Origin: an uncultured beta proteobacterium
GTDB lineage: Bacteria > Pseudomonadota > Gammaproteobacteria > Burkholderiales > Burkholderiaceae_C
DNA: 7,837 bases
Direction: 5' to 3'
NCBI GenBank assembly: GCA_903834645.1
Contig: CAILKA010000189.1
Span: 1 to 7,837, forward strand
A program made the position numbers and the translations under genes. Below, one piece after another: positions 1-5,678 of this stretch (position 1 is its first letter; each line of letters starts with the position of its first letter). The notes beneath the pieces were generated by a model. The model searched no databases. It had not been told where the DNA came from and saw only the letters and a list, made by a program, of their open reading frames with translations.

Positions 1-64
1 AGGATTCGAACCCACGACCCCTTGGTTCGTAGCCAAGTACTCTATCCAACTGAGCTACAGCCGC
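1..64 (-). tRNA. tRNA-Arg (anticodon ACG), 3' end cut by window edge
   Basis: Read on the minus strand, the sequence folds as a tRNA. The 7-nt 5' acceptor strand is GCGGCTG (64-58), the D arm starts GCTC and closes GAGT, and the anticodon stem CTTGG/CCAAG (33-37 with 21-25) encloses the loop CTACGAA. The anticodon is therefore ACG at 28-30, which is read as ICG after A34 deamination and decodes CGU/CGC/CGA arginine codons. A T-arm beginning GTGGG-TTCGAAT-CC is present. The remaining T-stem bases, the 3' acceptor strand and any CCA lie beyond position 1. The gene starts 26 nt after the hemY stop codon on the same strand. The body closely resembles the common bacterial tRNA-Arg(ACG). Confidence 0.95.
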
Positions 65-103
65 GAAGCCCTCAATTGTAGCAGAGACCTTCAGGCCATG
101 GAT
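65..103 (-). promoter_or_regulatory. Possible tRNA-Arg promoter
   Basis: On the minus strand the hexamer TACAAT (75-80) matches the sigma-70 -10 consensus at 5 of 6 positions. It lies 10 nt before the first base of the tRNA, so a start about 7 nt downstream would give a very short leader. No convincing TTGACA-like -35 is found at 16-18 bp spacing; that region lies in the last codons of hemY. Alternatively, the tRNA is processed from a hemY read-through transcript, since no terminator is seen between them. Confidence 0.4.
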
Positions 104-1335
104 GCGGCCTGGCGGTCGAGTGCGGCGGCGCGCGTCTCGTCACCCGACTCGCGCAGCACAGTGGCCAGCGCCACACAGGCACGCCGGCGGGTGCGCGGCT
201 CGAGCGTGACGGCCTGGCTGGCCTGCTCGAGCGGTCGGCGGGCCTTGCCCCACAGGCGCCGCTCGGCATAGACGAGTGCCGCTGCGGCGTTGATGGCGGT
301 GTCCTGCGGCCAGGCGCCGGCGGCGCTTTCCACGCGCTGCAGCCAGTCCGGGCCGATGCCGGCGGTGGCCTCGGCCAGCGCCAGCGCCACGAGCGCACGC
401 TCGTCTGCCGGCAGCTTGGCCAGATCGTCCCATGCAGCAGACAGCCAGTGGCGGGCGTCCTCGGGCGAGCCCAGCGCCACCGCGCGCTGCGCGGCACGGG
501 CCACGACGGCGGCGTCGCGCCGGTCAGACGGCTCGAGCTCGCCCCACAGGCGGCGCAGCTGCTCGGCGTCGCGTGCGCCGTCGAGCACCGAGACGGCCAG
601 CGAGCGCAACAGCCCGCGAGCGGCCTCGGGCGAGAAGGCGCGGTGGTTGGCCAGCAGGTGCGCGGTCGTCAGCGCCTTGAGCGGCTGACGCGCCAGGCGC
701 GCGGCTTGCAGCTTCAGCCGCAAGGCCTGCGTGCGGCGCGCGACACCTGGCGGCAGCGCGGCCAGCAGCTCGAGCGCGCGGTCGGCCTCGCGGTCGTCCA
801 GGGCCCACTCGACCATCATCAACCGTGATCCTTCGGAGACGGAGCGTGCGGGCTGGCTGGCCACGAGGCTCGTGAGCCTCTCGATGGCCTCCTGGCGCCG
901 CGGATGGTCCTGCAAGCGGTGCAGGCTCGCGGTGGCGACCAGCTGGGAAAGAATGCGGAAATCGGCGTCGTCGACGAGGGCGGGCGTGCCCTCCTGCAAC
1001 GTCAGGGCGCGCTCGGCCGCCTTGTGGGCCCGGCCGTAGCGCGCGCCGAAATACTCGGCCAGCGCCTCGCGCAGCGCGCGCTGAGCCGCGCGCTCGCGCT
1101 GCAGGGCGCGCCAATCGCGCGCACGCCGGGGCAGCGTCACGAGCGAGTCGACCGTGCGCATCGTCGCCATGATGGCCAGGCAGGTGCCCGCCACCAGCAG
1201 CAGGAAGAGGTTGAGCGAGAGCTCGATGCGCCAGTGACGGAAATAGACCGTCACGAGACCGTCGTTGGTGCCCAGCAGCCCGGCCGCGACCACGGCCACG
1301 ACGAACAGGACGATGAGCCAGACGATGAACCGCAT
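91..1335 (-). CDS. hemY: HemY-like inner-membrane TPR protein
   Basis: This 414-aa protein has the HemY_N architecture. Two N-terminal membrane segments (about residues 3-22 and 40-58) are separated by a short loop containing GTNDGLVTVYFRHWRIELS. They are followed by a long Ala/Leu/Arg-rich helical region of tetratricopeptide-type repeats (about 90-410). The usual family length is about 400 aa, so it looks intact. It is the last protein gene of the hemC-D-X-Y cluster, with its ATG 18 bp after the hemX stop; the leader shows no strong Shine-Dalgarno. In proteobacteria this family is linked to heme synthesis by genomic position, and its biochemical role is unproven. It is unrelated to the Bacillus protein also called HemY (protoporphyrinogen oxidase), so that function should not be transferred. 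Confidence 0.9.
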   Translation of the reverse strand: MRFIVWLIVLFVVAVVAAGLLGTNDGLVTVYFRHWRIELSLNLFLLLVAGTCLAIMATMRTVDSLVTLPRRARDWRALQRERAAQRALREALAEYFGARYGRAHKAAERALTLQEGTPALVDDADFRILSQLVATASLHRLQDHPRRQEAIERLTSLVASQPARSVSEGSRLMMVEWALDDREADRALELLAALPPGVARRTQALRLKLQAARLARQPLKALTTAHLLANHRAFSPEAARGLLRSLAVSVLDGARDAEQLRRLWGELEPSDRRDAAVVARAAQRAVALGSPEDARHWLSAAWDDLAKLPADERALVALALAEATAGIGPDWLQRVESAAGAWPQDTAINAAAALVYAERRLWGKARRPLEQASQAVTLEPRTRRRACVALATVLRESGDETRAAALDRQAASMA

Positions 1336-1348
1336 GGCGAGACGCGCC

Positions 1349-1364
1349 CCGGGCTAGCGCCCGG
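1349..1364. repeat. Short inverted repeat across the hemX stop codon
   Basis: A perfect 6-bp inverted repeat, CCGGGC-TAGC-GCCCGG, has a 4-nt loop and spans the hemX TAG stop (1354-1356) just ahead of hemY. It has no following T-run on the minus strand, so it does not look like an intrinsic terminator. In DNA this GC-rich a chance occurrence is quite possible. If real, it could tune hemX-hemY translation or mRNA stability. Confidence 0.35.
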
Positions 1365-2532
1365 CTACCGCGGTGGCGAGTGCGGCCAGCGTGGCGTCGG
1401 GCCGCGGCTGAGCCACCTGGCGAGCCTGGGCGGTGAGCTGGCGCACCTGTTCGGAGGCCGCCCCGACCCGGCGCGAGCCACGGTCGAAGTAGCGCTCGAG
1501 CATCGACTGCGCATCACGCAGGTCGGCCTGCGCGATGTCGTACTGGCGGCTCAGCAGCGCCAGCCGGGCATTGAGCAGGCGCAGCTTGACGTTCTCGCGC
1601 ACGAAGAAGGCCTGCTCCGGGGTCAGCAGCGCGGCGTCGGGATCGTCGATGCGGCTCACCTGCACCAGGGACCGTACCTCGCCCCAGGCCTGCAGCCACA
1701 TGGCGCGGGCGTTGTCACCGATCCAACGGGGCCACGACGTGCTCTTGCCGCCGCCAGCCACCGCGGAGGCCACACCCGGCTCGGCTCGAGCCGCCGAGGC
1801 CGCCCCGGCAGGCGCGGTGGCAGCGGCCGCAGCGGCTGCCGCTCGCGCCTCCGCACGGCCGGGCCGGCGATCGACAGCCGCGATCAGAGGCAGGTCGTCG
1901 ACGAGGCGGATCGCCTCGTCCAGGCGCAGCGTGAGCGTGGGCAGGTCGACCTGGGCGGCAGCCTTGACGCGGTCGATGTCGAGCAGCACGGCGCGCCTGA
2001 CGCGCTCCAGGCGCGGCTGGGAGTAGCGGGCCAGTCGCTCGTCGGCCTGGCGCAGCGCCGCGGCCAGCGGCTCGACGCTGCCGGTGATCGAACCCTGCTG
2101 CATCGCCACGCGCAGCGAGGCGTCTATATCGGCCAGCACGTTCTCGTCGCGCGAGCGCGCCAGGGACTGGATCAGTTCCTCGAGCTGGGTGCGCTGCAGC
2201 GCGCTCTCGGCCACGCGGGCTTCGAGCAGCGCCAGGCGGGCGGCGGATTCGCGCGCAGTGGCCTCGGCCTGGCGGGCAAGCGTGCGTGCCTCGGCGGCTT
2301 GGGTGCCGGCATCCTGCTGGCGCTTGACGAGCTCGAGCTCGGCCGTGCGCACGCGCTGCTGCGTGTTCCAGGCCATGACGAGTGCGGTCAGGCTGAGCAC
2401 GGCCAGCCCGGCCGCTGCGATCAGCGGTGCCCGGCTCGGACGACCTGTGGCGGCGGGCTGCGCGGCCGAAGCAGTCGCGGTCGCGGGGGCCGTCGCGGGG
2501 GCGGGCGTAGGGGCGTCGGGGGGGGCGCTCAC
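1354..2532 (-). CDS. hemX: HemX-like membrane-anchored coiled-coil protein
   Basis: This 392-aa protein has the HemX layout: a cytoplasmic Pro/Ala/Thr-rich tail (1-35), one membrane anchor (about 37-55), a Gln/Glu/Ala/Arg-rich coiled coil (about 57-125), and then the conserved periplasmic-type domain. That domain includes VLADIDASLRVAMQQGS (132-148), the LERVRRAVLLDIDRVK region and the C-terminal FVRENVKLRLLNARLALL (310-327). An alanine-rich linker (about 226-256) interrupts it. I chose the GTG at 2532-2530 because it overlaps the hemD TGA as GTGA; the open frame continues 68 codons further upstream but only inside hemD and without family-like sequence. Many databases label the family uroporphyrinogen-III C-methyltransferase, but no SAM-binding methyltransferase motifs are visible, so that label is probably wrong here. 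It is separate from hemD, whereas fused HemDX proteins occur in some relatives. Codons 3-5 form a C8 run. Confidence 0.88.
   Translation of the reverse strand: MSAPPDAPTPAPATAPATATASAAQPAATGRPSRAPLIAAAGLAVLSLTALVMAWNTQQRVRTAELELVKRQQDAGTQAAEARTLARQAEATARESAARLALLEARVAESALQRTQLEELIQSLARSRDENVLADIDASLRVAMQQGSITGSVEPLAAALRQADERLARYSQPRLERVRRAVLLDIDRVKAAAQVDLPTLTLRLDEAIRLVDDLPLIAAVDRRPGRAEARAAAAAAAATAPAGAASAARAEPGVASAVAGGGKSTSWPRWIGDNARAMWLQAWGEVRSLVQVSRIDDPDAALLTPEQAFFVRENVKLRLLNARLALLSRQYDIAQADLRDAQSMLERYFDRGSRRVGAASEQVRQLTAQARQVAQPRPDATLAALATAVAGR
2497..2525 (+). other. G-quadruplex-type G-tract cluster at the hemX 5' end
   Basis: The plus strand carries four G-tracts of 5, 3, 4 and 8 bases (2497-2501, 2503-2505, 2510-2513, 2518-2525), with loops of 1, 4 and 4 nt. 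This fits the canonical G3+N1-7 pattern. It is the template strand of hemX, starting 5 bases inside its start codon, and it encodes the low-complexity Ala/Pro/Thr tail. The mRNA itself is C-rich there. The pattern may be only a by-product of codon bias in a Pro/Ala tract. Confidence 0.45.
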
Positions 2533-3332
2533 GAGGGTTCGGATTGTAGGCGTGCGAGGGCGGCGAGCACGGCCGGAACCTGTGCGCCCGCAGCCTCCTC
2601 CACGCGGCCGAAGCCCGCGTCGCGCACCGCCTGTGCAATGCGAGGATGCGTGGCCACGGCCCGGCTGTCTCTCCAAGCTGCGCCCGGGGCCAGCGCCGCC
2701 AGATGCTGGGCCGCTTCGGCGCTGCTGAAGATCCACGCGTGGCCGGCCGGCTGGTCGAGCGCGGCGGCCAGCACGGCCCGCGCGTCTTCGGCCAGCACGG
2801 GCGCGCGGCGTGCGTAGGCCGCGACGAATCGCACCGAGGCGCCGGCTGCTGCGAGCGCTTCGGCCAGCCAGTCACGGCCTTGCTCGCCGCGCACGACGAG
2901 CACCTGGGTAGCGCGCCAGTCTCGCGCCTGCAGCGTCTGCCACAGGCCCTCGGAATCGGCACGCGCGGTGGCCGGGGGCTCGACGATGCAGCCGGGAGGC
3001 ACGCCGGCGGCCTGCAGAGCGGCACTCGTGCCGGCGCCGGTGCTGCCCGCCAGCGTGCCCGACGGCCACCGGGCCGGGGGCACGGATGCGCCAGGGTCGG
3101 CGGGCACCGGCGAGTGGAGAAAGAATTGCTGCACGGCGTGTGCGCTCACGAACATCACGAGCGCGCAGCCCGGCACGCCGGCCCAGGCCTGCCGCACTGC
3201 CGCCACGTCGGGGGCCGGTGCGATCTCGATCAGCGGCAGCGCCTGCGCATCCAGGCCGCTGGCGCGAAGGGCCGGCAACCAGGCCTGGGCCTGGTCGCGC
3301 GGGCGGGTCACGATCACGCGCAATGCGGGCAC
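2529..3332 (-). CDS. hemD: Uroporphyrinogen-III synthase
   Basis: This 267-aa enzyme closes linear hydroxymethylbilane with inversion of ring D to give uroporphyrinogen III in the cytosol. Family landmarks appear in order: VIVTRP (6-11), the LPLIEIAP strand (32-39), VMFVSAHAV (59-67), the GSTGAGTSAAL loop (97-107), DSEGL (126-130), VLVVRGEQGRDWL (144-156), the Y173-A-R pair, WIFSSAEAAQHL (200-211) and THPRIAQAVRDAGF (228-241). Length is normal for the family (about 250-270). The start is GTG at 3332-3330; no start codon lies in the 54 bp up to the hemC stop, and AGGAA (3344-3348) sits 11 nt upstream, a somewhat long spacing. Its TGA overlaps the hemX GTG by 4 bases. It follows hemC in pathway order. 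Confidence 0.95.
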   Translation of the reverse strand: MPALRVIVTRPRDQAQAWLPALRASGLDAQALPLIEIAPAPDVAAVRQAWAGVPGCALVMFVSAHAVQQFFLHSPVPADPGASVPPARWPSGTLAGSTGAGTSAALQAAGVPPGCIVEPPATARADSEGLWQTLQARDWRATQVLVVRGEQGRDWLAEALAAAGASVRFVAAYARRAPVLAEDARAVLAAALDQPAGHAWIFSSAEAAQHLAALAPGAAWRDSRAVATHPRIAQAVRDAGFGRVEEAAGAQVPAVLAALARLQSEPS

Positions 3333-3386
3333 GGGGGCGGGGGTTCCTGCCTGGTGCGGCCCGGCGCGGCTGCGCGTGTCGGCTCG

Positions 3387-4316
3387 TCAGCTGGCGTGGA
3401 GGTAGCCGGCCGCACCCGCTGCACGCAGCGCAGCCGCGGCCTGCTCGCCCAGCGCGCGCGCGCTGGCCTCGTCGACGGGCTGGCCGCTCGCCTGCGTGCG
3501 CAGCAGCGGCCGCGCTGGCTGCTCGCCGTCGCCCAGTGCGGCCACGAGCGTCAGAGTGCCATCGCTCCAGGTCGCATGGGCCGCCAGCGGCATGCTGCAG
3601 CTGCCCCCGAGCGCACGCGAGACGGCCCGTTCGGCGTGCGTGGCCAGCCAGGTGGGCGCGTCGATGGTCCGGGCCAGCGTGGCGCGGAGCGCAGTGGCGT
3701 CCTCGCGCACCTCGATGCCCAGCGCCCCCTGCCCGGCCGCCGGGATCATGGCCTCGGGGTCGAAGACGGCGCGGATGCGCGAGCCCAGGCCGAGGCGCTT
3801 CAGGCCCGCGGCGGCCAGCACGATCGCGTCGTAGCCGCCCTCGTCGAGCTTGCGCAAGCGCGTATCGAGGTTGCCGCGCAGCGGCTCGATGCGCAGGTCG
3901 GGCCGGCGCGCAAGCAGCTGCACCACGCGCCGCAGGCTCGAGGTGCCCACGCACGCGCCCTCGGGCAACGCCTCCAGGCTCGCGTGGTGGTTGGAAACGA
4001 AGGCGTCGCGCGGATCCTCGCGCTCGAGCACGGCAGCCAGCACGAAGCCGTCCGGCAGGTCCATGGGCACATCCTTGAGCGAATGCACCGCCAGGTGAGC
4101 CCGGCCCTCCTCGAGCGCGGTCTCGAGTTCCTTGACGAACAGGCCCTTGCCGCCGACCTTCGACAGCGCACGGTCGAGGATCTGGTCACCCTTGGTGGTC
4201 ATGCCGAGGAGCTCAACCGCCAGGCCGAAGCGCGATTGCAGCAGGTCACGCACGTGCTCGGCCTGCCAAAGCGCCAGGCGGCTCTCGCGCGTGGCAATTA
4301 CGGTGGGTGTGGTCAT
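3387..4316 (-). CDS. hemC: Porphobilinogen deaminase (hydroxymethylbilane synthase)
   Basis: This 309-aa cytosolic enzyme condenses four porphobilinogens to hydroxymethylbilane on a covalent dipyrromethane cofactor. All the family landmarks are visible: ATRESRLALWQA (8-19), TKGDQ (41-45), GGKGLFVKELE (55-65) and HSLKDVP (78-84). D82 in that last motif corresponds to the catalytic Asp84 of E. coli. GTSSLRR (124-130) and RGNLDTRL (147-154) carry the substrate-carboxylate arginines. AAGQGALGIE (193-202) and GGSCSMPLAAHA (237-248) follow, and C240 in the latter is the cofactor-attachment cysteine. Length is typical (about 310). The ATG at 4316 has a well-placed Shine-Dalgarno. The gene lies 54 bp after the MFS gene and 54 bp before hemD, and heads the heme cluster. 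Confidence 0.98.
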   Translation of the reverse strand: MTTPTVIATRESRLALWQAEHVRDLLQSRFGLAVELLGMTTKGDQILDRALSKVGGKGLFVKELETALEEGRAHLAVHSLKDVPMDLPDGFVLAAVLEREDPRDAFVSNHHASLEALPEGACVGTSSLRRVVQLLARRPDLRIEPLRGNLDTRLRKLDEGGYDAIVLAAAGLKRLGLGSRIRAVFDPEAMIPAAGQGALGIEVREDATALRATLARTIDAPTWLATHAERAVSRALGGSCSMPLAAHATWSDGTLTLVAALGDGEQPARPLLRTQASGQPVDEASARALGEQAAAALRAAGAAGYLHAS

Positions 4317-4323
4317 GCGATGT

Positions 4324-4328
4324 CCCCT
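4324..4328 (-). promoter_or_regulatory. hemC ribosome binding site
   Basis: AGGGG (within AGAGGGGACA on the minus strand) ends 7 nt before the hemC ATG, near-ideal spacing for pairing with the 16S rRNA tail. It is the clearest Shine-Dalgarno in the window and fixes the hemC start. Confidence 0.7.
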
Positions 4329-4369
4329 CTATGCCGTCTCGTCGAGCCGCCCTTGCAGCCCCGCTGGGC

Positions 4370-4375
4370 ATTATC
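4370..4375 (-). promoter_or_regulatory. Possible -10 element of a hemC promoter
   Basis: GATAAT on the minus strand matches the sigma-70 -10 consensus at 5 of 6 positions, is AT-rich in a very GC-rich setting, and overlaps the TAA stop of the MFS gene. A start about 7 nt downstream would give a leader of about 46 nt to hemC. No TTGACA-like -35 is seen at 15-19 bp spacing, and no extended -10 TG, so this is a weak call. Without it, hemC would depend on read-through from chrA-MFS. Confidence 0.25.
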
Positions 4376-5678
4376 GCGGTGCTCCTCGTCGGCTCGCCTG
4401 CCAGTGCGCCAGCCCGGCGGCCAGCGCCAGGCCCGCCAGGCTGCACGCGCCGGTGGCCAGCCAGGTGCGCTCCCAGCCGCCAGCGGCGCTGGCCACCCAC
4501 GCCACGGCCGGCGGGCCCAGCACCTGGCCGGCCGCCGACCACTGCTGCATCCAGCCCACCGTGCTCGACACGACCCGCTCGTCGGGGGCCACCTGCACGG
4601 CGAGCGCGAACAAGGTGCCGGGAATCAGGCCACCCACTGCCGAGAACAGCGCCAGCGCGACCAGACGCCCCGCCGAGCCGGGATCGAGCAGCGGCGCAAA
4701 GCCGAGCACGGCCCCGGCCGCCATCGTCGAGAAGCCCGTGGCCAGCAGCACGGGCGCGGGCACGCCGCGCTGCATGAGGTGGCCCGAGGCGGCGTTGCCC
4801 AGGATGTTGGCCGCCGCCACGCCGGCCGCCACGAAGCCGGACAGCAGCGGGCCCACGCCGGCTTGCGCAACGATGGTGGGCAGGAATCCCACCACCGCCA
4901 GCCACTGCGACGAGTACACGGCGAAGGTGAGCGCCACGAACCACGGCCCCGGCGCGCGCAGCGTGATGGCCACGCGCCGAGCCAGGGTACGCAGGGCGGA
5001 GTCGGCCCAGCCTGCCGCCGCAGCGGAGGGAGCCTGCGTGACCGATGACGGCGCGGCCTGCGCGGGTACGGTGAACCGCAGCGTCAGCGCCATCGCGGCC
5101 GACACCGCGGCCAGCCCCGCCCACCAGGTGCGCCAGCCGCCCGACTCGATCACGAGCGGGCCCGCCAGCAGCGCCAGCGCGATGGCCACCGGCATGAAGG
5201 CGCCCCAGGTGCCGAGCATGCCGCGCAGCCGCTCGGGCGGCGTGAGCGCACGCAGCAGCCCCGGCGCCGGCAGCACCACCATCAGGAAGCCCAGGCCCTC
5301 GACTGCTCGCAGCGCGAGCATCGGGCCGGCACCGGACACCCCTGCGCCGCTGGCGCTGGCGCCAGCCTGCAGCAGCAGCCCGAGCATCAGGCTGCGCCGT
5401 GCGCCCAGGCCATCGCACCAGGCCCCGACGAGCAGCCCGAGCGTCATGCCCGCACCCTGCACCATCCCGAGCAGGAATCCGGCCTCGACGAGCGTGAGGC
5501 CCAGGTCGCGCTGCAGCACGGCGATCGCCGGCGCGAGCTTGCCCACGTGCAGGGCTGCACACACGCCGGCGGCCATGACGATCCAGGCCGCGCCGGGAGC
5601 GGAGGCCGCACCCCCCTGCCGGGCTGGCCCGCCCGGGCCAGCCGGACCGGCCTGGAACCGTGGGTTGGGCACGCTCAC
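4371..5678 (-). CDS. MFS permease, CynX/NimT-like
   Basis: This is a 435-aa major facilitator protein of the inner membrane with about 12 hydrophobic segments, near residues 32-50, 66-86, 95-113, 118-138, 158-176, 184-203, 247-265, 273-293, 309-327, 338-360, 376-396 and 404-424. A polar Ala/Pro/Ser loop (about 205-225) joins the two six-helix halves. The loop after helix 2 has the MFS motif A form, GAWCDGLGARR (85-95). The opening WIVMAAGVCAALHVGKLAPAI and the overall look recall the CynX/NimT branch (cyanate and nitroimidazole permeases); the substrate cannot be told. The GTG at 5678-5676 was chosen because it overlaps the chrA TGA as GTGA, while the frame further upstream runs only inside chrA. 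The overlap implies co-translation with chrA. No strong Shine-Dalgarno is visible, which also fits coupling. Confidence 0.85.
   Translation of the reverse strand: MSVPNPRFQAGPAGPGGPARQGGAASAPGAAWIVMAAGVCAALHVGKLAPAIAVLQRDLGLTLVEAGFLLGMVQGAGMTLGLLVGAWCDGLGARRSLMLGLLLQAGASASGAGVSGAGPMLALRAVEGLGFLMVVLPAPGLLRALTPPERLRGMLGTWGAFMPVAIALALLAGPLVIESGGWRTWWAGLAAVSAAMALTLRFTVPAQAAPSSVTQAPSAAAAGWADSALRTLARRVAITLRAPGPWFVALTFAVYSSQWLAVVGFLPTIVAQAGVGPLLSGFVAAGVAAANILGNAASGHLMQRGVPAPVLLATGFSTMAAGAVLGFAPLLDPGSAGRLVALALFSAVGGLIPGTLFALAVQVAPDERVVSSTVGWMQQWSAAGQVLGPPAVAWVASAAGGWERTWLATGACSLAGLALAAGLAHWQASRRGAPR

Noticed and set aside
2533..2736. 68-codon upstream extension of hemX
   Set aside because: It lies wholly within hemD in another frame and has no HemX-like sequence, while the GTGA overlap gives a natural start at 2532.
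904..2817. Long plus-strand open frame (637 codons) opposite hemX and parts of hemY and hemD
   Set aside because: It is antisense to three recognised genes, with Arg/Gly/Gln/His-rich low-complexity translation and no domain. Such frames are expected opposite GC-rich codons.
3327..3343. G-rich plus-strand stretch at the hemD start as a second quadruplex
   Set aside because: Only three G-tracts of three or more are present, so the four-tract pattern is not met.
4317..4370. Intrinsic terminator between the MFS gene and hemC
   Set aside because: No stable stem followed by a T-run is found on the minus strand.
2646..5048. Plus-strand open frame of 800 codons opposite hemD, hemC and the MFS gene
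   Set aside because: The translation is Arg/Gln/Gly/His-rich with no recognisable motif, and it crosses several real genes; this is a GC-bias artefact.
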